Source: Alteromonas sp. RKMC-009 (GTDB lineage Bacteria; Pseudomonadota; Gammaproteobacteria; Enterobacterales; Alteromonadaceae). Taken from it: a stretch of 64,000 bases of DNA. The position numbers were made by a program, and so were the translations under genes. Each line of letters opens with the position of its first letter. Position 1 is the stretch's first letter. The notes under the pieces were generated by a model, which saw only the letters and a list, made by a program, of their open reading frames with translations, did not search any database and was not told the origin of the DNA. Below are positions 48,146 through 58,500 of this stretch, piece after piece. The stretch covers positions 4,030,001 through 4,094,000 of the forward strand of contig NZ_CP031010.1 in NCBI RefSeq assembly GCF_003584565.2. Reading direction: 5' to 3'.

Positions 48146-50215
48146 CTAACCGGTAGCCCTTATTTTCTGAATCATCGCAGGGCTATGCCGTACTTCATGA
48201 CAAAAGCGCAACAGTGCATCCAGTGAGTCCGGTTTTGCAATCAGGTAACCCTGGAAATAACGGCAACCCAATGCAATAAGTTTATCCAGCTGCTCTGCGG
48301 TCTCCACCCCTTCTGCAACTACGTCATACTGACATATGCGGGCAATCGACACGATAGCATCCACAATCACCGCACTTTTCTCACTCTCCAGCGTCCACAC
48401 AAAACTGCGGTCGATTTTAATTTCATTCACCGGCATATTCAGCAAATGTTGAAGAGAAGCATGACCAGTACCGAAGTCATCCAGCGATAACTTAACGCCA
48501 AGATTCCGGATGGCCTGAATAGATTCAAAACAGATGGTATTTACATCAATAAAAAAGGTTTCTGTGACTTCCAGACACAGGCTGCCCGGCCTGACGTGAT
48601 ACTGATCAATCAGCCTGCTGAGTTCTTCCGCAAACCGGGTATCCATCAGCTCTTTTGAAGAAATGTTTACCGATAAGACAAAATCCGGCTGCTGGATCTT
48701 CTGTAATGCCAGAATAGCCTGCTCAAGCACCCAGAAATCGATTTCACGAATGAGTCCGGCCTTCTCTGCCACTCTGATATAAACCTCGGGAGAAAAGCTC
48801 TTAAGGGGCAAGTGGGACGTTCGCAACAACACTTCTGCACCGGCAATCCGGTTTTGCTCACTGTCATAAACAGGCATAAAGACCAGATGAAAGGCTTTGT
48901 TCGCCAGTGCGATCCGCAGTTCCTGCTCAACAAATCTCGCCTGACGATATTCTTTCTTAAGTTCAGGCTGATAAATTTTATAGCCGGGTTCGTTGTCCAT
49001 GATCGCATCAATGGCAATGGTCGTCTGAGCGAGTAACTCATCAACAGTCATTCCTCTCTCACCACGGGCAATCCCCAGCTTTACATCCAGTCTTAGATGC
49101 CCCAGAGAAGGAATATTCACCCCTTTCTGGGAAGCCGAGATTAAATTACCGAAGAAAGCCTCGTCGAAATCCTTCAGCACCAGCAGGATATTCTCATCCT
49201 GCTTCCGGACCAGAAACGCTTCACGGTGCTTGTCCTGAGTGAAAGGACCAAATGTGGCTTTAATCAGTGATGTGACCGTTTCCTTTGAAAATTCCCGTTG
49301 CAAGGCAAGATAATTTCTCATCCTGATATTCACGATGGTCAGCGGACTATTCAGCTTACCCGGATACAGTCGCTTAAGACCATTCAGGTTAATAAATCCC
49401 GAGTCGGGGTCTCTGTCTGCGAGCAGTTGGAGCTTTTGCATCTCTACCCGCTTGACAACGACAAAGTGACACAGAAAAACCAGCATTACCGCCGGCCATA
49501 TTAATGCGAGGAAAAGATTCACCGATGCAGGTGTAATAATGTGGTGTTTCAGCAACAAACTATTGAGATACAGTTTATAGCGACCGGGATCCAGTTTATT
49601 CAACGTTTCAACCGACACCAAAATACTGGCCACCGCAGACAAATCACTGGCCGCGATATCGTAGGGAACCTGATAAAGCTTTTCCCACCAGGCATCCACC
49701 ACGATGCGCTCACGGTTAATGAGCTGTACACCGTCATCAGGTAAAAAATAAACGGACTGAAAGCGCTTTGTACTAAGATCGTTTTCGTCGTACTCAACGT
49801 CATCCCTCAGAGAAATAAATGTCACACCGGCCCGGTGCTGTGCACCCGGGTTATCTGACTCAATGAATGCATCGACTTCAACTTCATCCAGATTCGCATA
49901 TGAAGGCAGTGATAACGTGTTATCTGCACCGGTGTATTTGAATTTTAAACCGCATAATTCAAATAACCTTGGCTCAGACACAGAACAGTCGAGAACATAA
50001 CCTGATTTCGTTTTTTCAAACTGACTTTCTTCCCGGTAGCCGGCGACATCTACCACGCTTCCATTTGCAAGCACATCTTCAATCACCAGATTAAACGGCG
50101 AATAGCTGAACGTCACCAGCATCAGACTGATAAAAGCAAGGCCGGAAAAGGCATACTTATACAGATGCAGTGAAAAGAGTGCTGAATGTAGTGAAGAAGG
50201 AGTTCTGCTGACCAT
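48146..50215 (-). CDS. Membrane c-di-GMP phosphodiesterase (degenerate GGDEF-EAL)
   Basis: A 689-residue protein. It has a first helix (about 22-42), a periplasmic sensor region of about 190 residues, a second helix (about 232-254), a GGDEF-like domain without the active motif, and a C-terminal EAL domain. The EAL motif reads EVL (GAEVLLR), but the metal and catalytic residues appear present: SVNISS, CLEVTETF, SLDDFGTGHASLQHL, EIKIDRSFV and VAEGVETAEQ. It is therefore probably an active phosphodiesterase, opposing the convergent cyclase. The ATG at 50215 is chosen over an upstream TTG. Confidence 0.87.
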   Translation of the reverse strand: MVSRTPSSLHSALFSLHLYKYAFSGLAFISLMLVTFSYSPFNLVIEDVLANGSVVDVAGYREESQFEKTKSGYVLDCSVSEPRLFELCGLKFKYTGADNTLSLPSYANLDEVEVDAFIESDNPGAQHRAGVTFISLRDDVEYDENDLSTKRFQSVYFLPDDGVQLINRERIVVDAWWEKLYQVPYDIAASDLSAVASILVSVETLNKLDPGRYKLYLNSLLLKHHIITPASVNLFLALIWPAVMLVFLCHFVVVKRVEMQKLQLLADRDPDSGFINLNGLKRLYPGKLNSPLTIVNIRMRNYLALQREFSKETVTSLIKATFGPFTQDKHREAFLVRKQDENILLVLKDFDEAFFGNLISASQKGVNIPSLGHLRLDVKLGIARGERGMTVDELLAQTTIAIDAIMDNEPGYKIYQPELKKEYRQARFVEQELRIALANKAFHLVFMPVYDSEQNRIAGAEVLLRTSHLPLKSFSPEVYIRVAEKAGLIREIDFWVLEQAILALQKIQQPDFVLSVNISSKELMDTRFAEELSRLIDQYHVRPGSLCLEVTETFFIDVNTICFESIQAIRNLGVKLSLDDFGTGHASLQHLLNMPVNEIKIDRSFVWTLESEKSAVIVDAIVSIARICQYDVVAEGVETAEQLDKLIALGCRYFQGYLIAKPDSLDALLRFCHEVRHSPAMIQKIRATG

Positions 50216-50553
50216 TACCGGCAAATTTGTTAACTATTTATAAATCCAATAACCCATTGGTTAATGTCAATAATTTTACCGATATGACAGTTTTATAAAG
50301 TATAGTTTTCGATAAGCTGTTATGACCAACATGACGAAAAACTGAACTTTCGTCTAATAATACAGCGGAGAATCAAGCGTTTCCGCTATCAGAACAAAAG
50401 GATGAAAATAATAAGTTTATAAGTAATTTGCGCTGAAACAGCCAAAAGAATAACTAAAACAAAGAAATAATGAATAATTTACAGATTATCAGCAGCTTGC
50501 TGAGAATGTAAATTGTACGGCTTTGAAGTTTACTACAGAAGAGTATAAAAGAA
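50216..50553. other. AT-rich intergenic region between the EAL gene and tRNA-Leu
   Basis: About 340 bases with no gene. It includes the promoter of the EAL gene and the 3' side of the tRNA. No integrase and no repeat of the tRNA 3' end are visible, so there is no sign of an island here. Confidence 0.6.
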
Positions 50554-50640
50554 TGGTGCCCAGGGGCGGACTTGAACCGCCACGCCCGTTAGAGCACTAG
50601 CACCTGAAGCTAGCGTGTCTACCAATTTCACCACCTGGGC
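50554..50640 (-). tRNA. tRNA-Leu (anticodon CAG)
   Basis: The minus strand reads GCCCAGGTGGTGAAATTGG... and ends CCTGGGCACCA. The acceptor stem GCCCAGG/CCTGGGC pairs fully, discriminator A and CCA are encoded, and the anticodon stem CTAGC/GCTAG encloses the loop TTCAGGT with CAG as anticodon (reads CUG). The long variable arm and TTCAAGTCC T-loop fit a class II leucine tRNA of 87 nt. Confidence 0.96.
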
Positions 50641-50728
50641 ATAAGAGACTTTGTGTATCGGGCGTTTGCCCCGTCTCGTTGTGGATGCGCAATTTACGGA
50701 TGTTCGGTGACTTTGTCAATCAACAAAT

Positions 50729-51403
50729 TCAGTTTTTTTCCATTTTTTTGCAAGAAATGGCCTGAGTGTGCAGTAAATCGCCAACACTGACTACTTTCCC
50801 GCCATTCAGCACCTGATTTTGCGCAAACCAGAGTTGCAAGGTTGCCATGGCATCATCCAGCGCATTGTGAGCTGGTGCTGCAGGTAACCCCAGGCGCTGC
50901 CGGCAAACCGCTAACGTTGCACTGTTTGGCGGCAGTACTTCATGGTGCTTTTTAAGTTGATAGACTGCCAGCTTTAACGTATCCAGTACCACCACCGGCG
51001 GACAGGATATTTGCTGAGCCGACAATGCCGCCTGTAACACGCTTAAATCCAGATTAGCGTTGTGACATACCCACAGATGCGTTCCGGCATAACCGACCAG
51101 TTGCTCCAGTACCTCTTTAATATGCGCCCCCTGCGCTATGTCGGCACCGGTAAGACCGTGGATGACCGGGCTTTGGGCAAGATCCGCACGGGTTCTGACA
51201 ACTGAATAAAAGCAACGGCTGATATCTATGTGACTTCCCCGTCCTTCTACCCAGCCGGCAGAGGTAATTTGCGCTTCACGGACATCCAGTGATGTCAGTT
51301 CCAGATCAACGGCCAGCAACGGCAGTGTTGCCAGCGACTTCTCCGCCCAGCCTTCCGGCAGTGGCGGGGCTCCTGCCAGCCAGCGCTTTAACATACTCAG
51401 CAT
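50729..51403 (-). CDS. DnaQ-like 3'-5' exonuclease (DEDDh)
   Basis: A 224-residue exonuclease. The DEDDh residues are visible: Asp33 and Glu35 (AVDLELTSLD), Asp in HNANLDLSVL, and the His/Asp of AHNALDDAMAT. It is like the epsilon subunit of DNA polymerase III but short of its polymerase-binding tail, so a repair or RNA-processing role is likely. It starts 2 nt after the stop of the CBS-DUF294 gene, whose last codons supply its GGAGG site. The same pairing is common next to acetate symporter genes. Confidence 0.88.
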   Translation of the reverse strand: MLSMLKRWLAGAPPLPEGWAEKSLATLPLLAVDLELTSLDVREAQITSAGWVEGRGSHIDISRCFYSVVRTRADLAQSPVIHGLTGADIAQGAHIKEVLEQLVGYAGTHLWVCHNANLDLSVLQAALSAQQISCPPVVVLDTLKLAVYQLKKHHEVLPPNSATLAVCRQRLGLPAAPAHNALDDAMATLQLWFAQNQVLNGGKVVSVGDLLHTQAISCKKMEKN

Positions 51404-51405
51404 GG

Positions 51406-53238
51406 TCAGCTCATGCCTCCGGAGAAATTCATCACCGCACCCTGCTGCGCTCTGTCGATAGCCTTAAACGCGGCTTTAAGCTGATGCTTTTCTATGGATG
51501 ACAATGAAGAGACTGATACCCGGTTGTCTGTGACATTGCCGGACAACTGATGACGCCAGCGCAGACGGTTCAGAAACAGCCAGATATCCCGGAGATTTTG
51601 GGCATCTTTAGTCGATAATCCGGAACCTGACGGCAATGCCGCCAGCCGTGCCAGTGTAGAGGGCATGGTTAAGCCGTTTGCCAGCGCATAAATGCGGGCA
51701 AGATTATTGATGATTGCGATGGCCTTAACCTTCAAATCAATCACATCCTTTTCTTCGTAACCTTTCTCGTAAACAAATTTTTGAAACATCGAGAGAGGGA
51801 CGGAAATATCATTATTGTGACGCGCCAGCGCAGCCAGAAACATCTTTTGCTTCAAAAGCGGCGCTCTGACAAGTTGCATCTTTCTGAACAGCTCTGCGTC
51901 TCCCGCAGCACAGCGGGCATCCAGAAAAATATTGAAATGCATAATCGCTTTAGGCGTTGGTTGCCTGACCCATTCACCGGCTTCCTTCTCAGCCTGTGCC
52001 AGTGACAAACGCAATTCCGGATTCGATGCCATGATATTGCCGTCACATAACTTGATACCGCACTTCGCCAGACCATTGCACACATAATCCGCCATGCCGG
52101 CAAAGTAGTCTGCCTGGCTGTCAGTCGGCGTGGTTTCCAGTAACAGACCATTATCCTGGTCTGAGCCCATTGTTTGATCTTCACGGGCCTGGGAACCATA
52201 CACCACCCAACTGTATCGCAACGGTGCCGGTCCGTGTTCCCGCTGGTAATAATGTATCAGTTTGCGGGTCATAATATCCGTTGCCTGAGACAATACTTTA
52301 CCGGCAATATCGAAGTCACCGGGCCGTTTTGCATGGGTGGCAAAGTAGTGTGGCATCTGCCAGGACAGGCGGGTGAGTTCATAGAGGTTATCGGCTTTCG
52401 ACAATTCACCGATGATGTAAAGCACGTTACCCCGCTGGTGACGGACAATATCTGATGCGGTAATCATTCCCAGCGGTTTACGGCTGTTCCTGTCCACCAC
52501 CGGCAGGTGATGGATATTACGTTCACTCATCAGTGCCATAGCATCGAACATGGTCCGGTACTGATGAATCATGGCCGGCGTGGCTGTCATAATGTCAGCG
52601 ACAGACAGGGAAATATCAGCGCCTTTTGCCACTACACGGTTGCGGAGATCTCTGTCGGTTACAATGCCCACCAGCTTTTCGTCACGGGTGATCAGCAAAG
52701 AAGACACCTTGTTTTCCGACATGATTTGCGCGGCCTGCTGAATACTCACAGATTCTGCCGCCTGAACAGGCTCATGTTCAATGACCTCATGCAGTGCCTT
52801 GTAGAGCCACATGGAGTTAGATTCCACGACAGCCTGATTTTGCAATGCACCGGTACGGGTACCGTGAAAGAAATCAGCAATCGCAGGGAAACTCAGGACA
52901 CGATGAAACGCAGCGGCGGTGAAACAATACACCAGCCCGGGTTTATCGACTTTTACCGACAAGGGGTAATCTATGTTATCCAGCAATTTGGGATAACCGA
53001 AATAGTCTCCCTCGCTGAGGTGACGTTCACTCTGCTCTGCGTCTTTCACCGAAAACTGACCATTCTGGATCAGAAACAACCGCCCTTCATTTTCTTTCAG
53101 CAACGTCTCTGTGTTGTCAGCAGTGAGGTAAATCAGGCTGGCTTGTTTCGCCAGATGAATCATCTCTTCTTCATTCAACTGGTCAAAAGGTGCAGAGGTT
53201 TTCAGAAAGTCTGTGACTTGTTGTGGCACAACGCTCAT
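51406..53238 (-). CDS. cNMP-binding / CBS pair / DUF294 nucleotidyltransferase-like protein
   Basis: A 610-residue protein with, in order, a cyclic-nucleotide-binding domain (about 15-125), two CBS domains (about 165-285), a DUF294 nucleotidyltransferase domain of the GlnD type (VVYGSQAREDQTMGSDQDNGLLLE holds the GSxxR and DxD residues) and the DUF294_C domain. The family is thought to be a signal-responsive nucleotidylyl transferase; the target is unknown. It follows the ActP-like symporter on the same strand, separated by a hairpin just 22 nt before its ATG, so its expression may depend on read-through. Confidence 0.88.
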   Translation of the reverse strand: MSVVPQQVTDFLKTSAPFDQLNEEEMIHLAKQASLIYLTADNTETLLKENEGRLFLIQNGQFSVKDAEQSERHLSEGDYFGYPKLLDNIDYPLSVKVDKPGLVYCFTAAAFHRVLSFPAIADFFHGTRTGALQNQAVVESNSMWLYKALHEVIEHEPVQAAESVSIQQAAQIMSENKVSSLLITRDEKLVGIVTDRDLRNRVVAKGADISLSVADIMTATPAMIHQYRTMFDAMALMSERNIHHLPVVDRNSRKPLGMITASDIVRHQRGNVLYIIGELSKADNLYELTRLSWQMPHYFATHAKRPGDFDIAGKVLSQATDIMTRKLIHYYQREHGPAPLRYSWVVYGSQAREDQTMGSDQDNGLLLETTPTDSQADYFAGMADYVCNGLAKCGIKLCDGNIMASNPELRLSLAQAEKEAGEWVRQPTPKAIMHFNIFLDARCAAGDAELFRKMQLVRAPLLKQKMFLAALARHNNDISVPLSMFQKFVYEKGYEEKDVIDLKVKAIAIINNLARIYALANGLTMPSTLARLAALPSGSGLSTKDAQNLRDIWLFLNRLRWRHQLSGNVTDNRVSVSSLSSIEKHQLKAAFKAIDRAQQGAVMNFSGGMS

Positions 53239-53259
53239 TGTTTAATCCTCAAAAAGAAT

Positions 53260-53285
53260 AAAGCTCACCGCTGAGGGTGAGCTTT
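53260..53285 (-). terminator. Terminator between the symporter and the DUF294 gene
   Basis: The stem AAAGCTCACC / GGTGAGCTTT has a 6-nt loop. The minus-strand tail is TTATTCTTTTT. It ends 22 nt before the next start codon on that strand. Confidence 0.8.
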
Positions 53286-53321
53286 ACAGTTTCTGTCGTC
53301 AGTAGTTAAGTGCAACAGGTT

Positions 53322-55046
53322 TTAGTGCGCTGACGCTTCACCTGCACCTTTCGGATAACGGATATCCTCTACCATTTGCTGGATTTCTTCAGGCGCTTCA
53401 CCGGTCATCTTGAAGACAACGAAGGCAACCACGAAGTTAACAATCATACCCAGCGTACCAATCCCTTCAGGTGAGATACCGAACCACCAGTTATCAGCCG
53501 TATTCGCTGCCGGATTCACAAACTTGAAGTAGATGATATAAGCCGCAGTGAACGCAATACCCGCTACCATACCAGAGATTGCCCCTGCACCATTCATGCG
53601 CTTGCTGAAGATACCCATAATAATAGCAGGGAAGAAACTGGAGGCAGCAAGGCCGAAGGCAAAGGCGACCACCTGTGCTACGAAGCCCGGCGGATTAATA
53701 CCGAAGTAACCGGCAATTGCAATCGCCACACCGGCAGCCAGACGGGCATAGAACAGCTCAGCCTTATCGGTAATATTCGGTGCAAAGTTACGTTTCAACA
53801 GATCGTGAGACACTGAAGTGGAAATTACCAGCAACAGACCCGCAGAGGTAGACAGCGCCGCAGCTACCCCACCAGCAGCAACCAGGGCGATAACCCATGC
53901 CGGCAGATTCGCAATTTCAGGGTTAGCCAGTACCATGATGTCACGGTCAACATTCACTTCGTTCTTGCTGGCCGGATCATCAATGCTACCCGCTGCATAG
54001 AACATTTTGCCGTCACCGTTTTTATCTTTAAAGGTGATCAGGCCGGTTTTTTCCCAGTTCTTAATCCACGCCGGAGCCTCAGCATAATCAGTACCCGCCA
54101 TATCAGGGCCGTTGATGGTTTCAATCATGTTTACACGACCGAAGGAAGCCAGTGCCGGCGCAGTGGTATACAGGATGGCGATGAACAGCAGCGCCCAGCC
54201 AGCTGATTTACGGGCATCACGTACTTTAGGTACGGTGAAGAAACGAACGATAACGTGTGGCAGACCGGCTGTACCTACCATCAGGGCGAAGGTGATAAAG
54301 AACACATCAATGGTACTCTTAGTGCCGCTGGTATACTCATTAAAGCCCAGTTCCACCGAGAGACTATCGAGTTTCTCCAGCATATACATCCCCGACCCGT
54401 CGGCCAGTGTGGCGCCAAATGCAGTTTGTGGCAGGATATGACCGGTAACCATCATGGAGATGAACACACAAGGTACAAGGTAAGCGAAAATCAGAACGCA
54501 GTACTGAGCAACCTGTGTATAGGTAATGCCTTTCATTCCACCCAGTACGGTGTAGAAGAATACTATTGCCATACCAATAACCACGCCGGTTACGATATCT
54601 ACTTCGAGGAAGCGGCTGAATACCACACCCACGCCGCGCATCTGGCCTGCGACATAAGTAAAGCAAACAAAGATGGCACAGAATACCGCCACGGTACGGG
54701 CAGTCTGCGAGTAGTAGCGGTCACCGATGAAATCCGGTACAGTGAACTTACCGAATTTACGCAGGTAAGGTGCTAAACAAAGTGCCAGCAGTACGTATCC
54801 ACCGGTCCAGCCCATCAGGTAAACGGCACCGTCGTATCCCATAAAGGAAATCAAACCGGCCATGGAAATGAATGAGGCAGCAGACATCCAGTCAGCGGCT
54901 GTCGCCATACCATTCATGACAGGGGGTACACCACCACCTGCTACGTAAAAGTCGTTAGTTGAACCGGCACGGGCCCAAATCGCAATGGCGATATACAGGG
55001 CGAAAGATGCGCCGACGATGATAAAGGTCAGTAATTGAACATCCAT
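53322..55046 (-). CDS. Sodium:solute (acetate-type) symporter, ActP-like
   Basis: A 574-residue integral membrane protein of the SSS family with 13 predicted helices. It begins with TFIIVGASFALYIAIAIWARAGSTNDFYVAGGGVPPVMNGMATAADWMSAASFISMAGLI, the acetate-permease-like signature. A periplasmic insert of about 70 residues near the middle (NMIETINGPDMAG, GDGKMFYAAG) is shared with the VC_2705-type subfamily. Acetate is the likely substrate because the DUF4212 protein, CrbS, CrbR and Acs are near; other short acids are possible. Na+ coupling fits the Na+-NQR of this cell. Confidence 0.88.
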   Translation of the reverse strand: MDVQLLTFIIVGASFALYIAIAIWARAGSTNDFYVAGGGVPPVMNGMATAADWMSAASFISMAGLISFMGYDGAVYLMGWTGGYVLLALCLAPYLRKFGKFTVPDFIGDRYYSQTARTVAVFCAIFVCFTYVAGQMRGVGVVFSRFLEVDIVTGVVIGMAIVFFYTVLGGMKGITYTQVAQYCVLIFAYLVPCVFISMMVTGHILPQTAFGATLADGSGMYMLEKLDSLSVELGFNEYTSGTKSTIDVFFITFALMVGTAGLPHVIVRFFTVPKVRDARKSAGWALLFIAILYTTAPALASFGRVNMIETINGPDMAGTDYAEAPAWIKNWEKTGLITFKDKNGDGKMFYAAGSIDDPASKNEVNVDRDIMVLANPEIANLPAWVIALVAAGGVAAALSTSAGLLLVISTSVSHDLLKRNFAPNITDKAELFYARLAAGVAIAIAGYFGINPPGFVAQVVAFAFGLAASSFFPAIIMGIFSKRMNGAGAISGMVAGIAFTAAYIIYFKFVNPAANTADNWWFGISPEGIGTLGMIVNFVVAFVVFKMTGEAPEEIQQMVEDIRYPKGAGEASAH

Positions 55047-55050
55047 GGGC

Positions 55051-55317
55051 CTACTCCTCGTCTACGCCGTATTTTTTATCCAGTGCATTCATCTTTGCCA
55101 TATAAACAAAAATAAGTACTACGAATACATAAATGGAACCTTGTTGTGCAAACCAGAAGCCCAGTTTGAATCCAAAGAATTGGATCTGGTTAAGTGCATC
55201 GGCAAAAATGATGCCTGCGCCAAATGACACAGCAAACCAAATCACCAACAATTTGGCGAGGAGGGAGAGGTTCTCCTTCCAGTACGCCTGCTTGTCGTCT
55301 TCATTTCTAAATGCCAT
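55051..55317 (-). CDS. DUF4212 small membrane subunit of the symporter
   Basis: An 88-residue protein with two membrane helices (about 21-44 and 51-76). It is almost always encoded just before a VC_2705-type sodium symporter, as here (gap 4 nt), and is taken to be its small subunit. AGGA lies just before the ATG. It is divergent from crbS across 239 bp, the shared regulatory region; a TATACT hexamer at 55460 is a possible -10 but has no clear -35. Confidence 0.88.
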   Translation of the reverse strand: MAFRNEDDKQAYWKENLSLLAKLLVIWFAVSFGAGIIFADALNQIQFFGFKLGFWFAQQGSIYVFVVLIFVYMAKMNALDKKYGVDEE

Positions 55318-55524
55318 CTTTCCGTCCTCATGTCAGGTTAAGTGGATGTTTTATTTTTACATTTATCTAACGACCGGATTTTTGTGTGGCCTCAGTAATC
55401 TTTTTTCTGTTTACTTTTGTCAAAAACCACGCAAAAACCCTGTCGCGTCTCGCTTTTTCTATACTCTAGTCGCGGCTTGGCTTTCGAGGAATGAGACCAT
55501 GGTCGTAGGTAGGAGGATTATAGA

Positions 55525-55566
55525 GTGAGTATAATACATACAGACATGTTAAAAGGATGTATATAA
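55525..55566 (+). CDS. Possible 13-codon leader peptide overlapping the crbS start
   Basis: A GTG lies 8 nt after a perfect AGGAGG (55511-55516), the best ribosome site near crbS. It opens a 13-codon frame (MSIIHTDMLKGCI) that ends at 55566, past the first crbS ATG (55557) and 6 nt before the second ATG (55572). This arrangement could couple crbS translation to the leader. No other evidence of expression. Confidence 0.4.
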   Translation: MSIIHTDMLKGCI

Positions 55567-58500
55567 AAACCATGACATTCGCCTGGGTTTCACTTGCACT
55601 GGTTTATCTGTTTTTTCTCTTTTATATTGCCAGTTGGGGAGACAAAAACTCACCCACCGCACGCTGGCTGACTTCCCATCCCGCAATTTACTCCCTTGCC
55701 CTGGCCATTTACTGCACCGCCTGGACGTTCTTTGGTGCGGTCGGATCTGCCAGTCGTGACACCTGGATATATCTGCCTATTCTTTTAGGGCCGGTACTGG
55801 TTTACGTGCTGGGCTACAAGTTTATTTATAAAATGACACTGGTCAGCAAAAAGCAGCACATCAATACCATTGCCGACTTTATTGCCTCGCGCTACGGCAA
55901 ACGTCAGGGTGTGGCGCTGCTGGTAACACTCATCGCACTGCTGGCGACCATTCCTTATATCGCGCTGCAACTTAAGGCCATCGGTTCAACATTTCAGCTA
56001 CTTACGCAGCAACCGAACAGCCACTTCATCATTATTGTGGCGACCCTGTTTATCGCGATCTTTGCGATTTATTTCGGCACAAAACAAACCGATGTCACAG
56101 AGTACCGCCGTGGGTTGATGCTGGCCATTTCGTTCGAATCCAGTATCAAACTGACCGCGCTGGTGCTGGTGGCCATTGTGGGTTACAGCGCCTGGCAAGC
56201 CACTGATAATCCTGAGCAGTTCAATACCTTTTTCAGCGACGAAGCCCTGTCGCAGTTCGGCTCTTACTCCTTTATATCCCAGACAATCATGGCCGCCGCG
56301 GCGGTAGTGTGCCTGCCAAGACAGTTTCACGTGGCAATTATAGATAACCTGAGCCTGGGGCACCTGAAAACAGCACGCTGGCTTTTTCCCCTGTATCTGG
56401 GGATCACTGCCGCAGTCATTCCGGTCATCGCCATTGCTGGTAATGCCATATTTGCAGGGCAGAATGTGGAGCCCGATACCTATGTACTGAGCATGGCAAT
56501 TTACTCGGAGTCAGCGCTGTTGCAGATCATTGTCTTTATTGGCGGGCTGTCGGCCGCCACCGCCATGATCATTGTCGCCACACTGACCTTAAGTACCATG
56601 CTGACTAACGACGTGATCCTGCCGCGGGTTCTGCTAACCAAACACAGTAATCCGGGCAACAAGGATTATGGCCGGCGCATCCGGCTGATCCGGCGTATTG
56701 TCATTGGCCTTATTCTGTTGCTGGCTTTTCTGTACCACCAGCAAATGACCAACAGCCGTTCGCTGCACTCCATCGGTCTGATTGCCTTTTCACTGGTGAT
56801 CCAGCTCATTCCGGCCATTGTTGGCGGGCTTTACTGGAAACGTGCTCATGCTCACGGTGTGTATGCCGGTCTGGTTGCCGGACTGGTTACCTGGGTGCTG
56901 TGGCTGGTGCTGCCGCTGGTGAATGACAGCGCGACCACATTGCAGCAAAACGAACAAATCAGCCAGGGAGCACTAATCAGCCTGGCTGCAAATTTTGCTG
57001 CCTACATCGGCTTCTCGCTTTTTGCCCCTGCAAGATTAGTTGACCGGATCCAGGCGGAAGCTTTCGTTTCTCCGGCAGATAACAGAACGGCATCGAACCG
57101 CCGGCACAACACCCATGTGACAATCGCTGACCTCATTACTCTGCTGTCCACGTTTATGGGCAGCGGCCGCTGTGAGCAACTGGTGGAAGAATATCAGCAA
57201 CTGAACCACTGCAAAATTAACCGTGCCGAAACGCCCGATGAATCTTTTATGGCCTTTTCCGAACGGGCACTAGGCGGTGTAATCGGTGCATCCAGTGCTA
57301 AAGCGTTAATCGACTCCATCCTGAAAGGAAAGAAACTGGATTTCACCGAAATCATTAACTTCTTCGACGATACGACTCAGGCAATGCAGTTCAACATGAC
57401 TGCCCTTCTCACTTCGCTGGAGAATATGGACCAGGGGATCAGTGTGATAGACAAGCACCTGAATCTGGTTGCCTGGAATAAACGCTATACCGCTTTATAT
57501 AATTATCCTGACGGCATGCTGGCAGTGGGTACGCCGATTGAAAAGCTGGTGCGGTATAACGCAGAAAAAGGGGAGTTCGGTGCCGGTGATGTGGAAATCC
57601 AGATAGAAAAACGGCTGGAACATTTACGCTCCGGTACGCCTCACCGGTTTACCCGCCAGCGCAGTGATGGCCGTGTAATTGAAATGGTCGGCAACCCGTT
57701 ACCCGGTGGCGGCTTTGTAACCAGTTTCAATGACATCACCGGTCACATCGAAATTCAGCAGGCGCTGGAAGAGTCGAACATCAACCTGGAAGCCAGAATT
57801 AAAAAGCGTACGGAAGAAGTGCACTCCATCAATGCCGAATTGAGACTGGAAATAGAGCGTCGCTCTGAAGCAGAAAAAGAACTTATCCGCGCAAGAAAAG
57901 CGGCAGAAGATGCTAACGCCAGCAAAACCCGTTTTCTGGCGCTGGCCAGTCATGATGTTCTGCAGCCACTGAATGCAGCGAAGCTTTATGTGACCGCGCT
58001 GGAAGAAGCTGAACTTTCTGCACCGGTGAAAGATATCGTTACGAAGCTGAATCACTCTGTCACTTCCAGTGAAGCGCTTATCGGCACCCTGCTCGACATA
58101 TCCCGTCTGGACCAGGGGGAGCTGAAACCTTCTGTGGAAGCCGTACACCTGCCTGCCTTGTTGTCGCAGTTGACTGACGAAATGGGTATGCGGGCCAGGG
58201 AAAAAGGTCTCCAGTTACGGGCCAGGATCCGGGACTGCTGGGTACTCGGCGACAAAACCTTCTTGTACCGTATTGTGCAAAACTTGCTGTCAAATGCAGT
58301 GAAGTATACAGAATCCGGTAAGGTACTGCTCACCGTGCGCCCCAGGGGTGATCGTGTGCTGATTGAAGTAAGAGACACGGGTATCGGTATCTCGTCTGAG
58401 CAACAGGGCATGATTTTCAGTGACTTTTACCGTACCCACGAATCCGCAGAACACGGTGTTGGCCTGGGTCTGGGGGTAGTCCGCCGCCTCAGTCAGCAAA

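Noticed and set aside
50554..50640. tRNA-Leu as an attachment site for a genomic island
   Set aside because: No integrase, no repeat of the tRNA 3' end and ordinary housekeeping genes on both sides.
52507..53274. A 255-codon plus-strand frame opposite the DUF294 gene
   Set aside because: Long, but exactly antisense to an intact multi-domain protein and without recognisable features. It is a shadow of the real gene.
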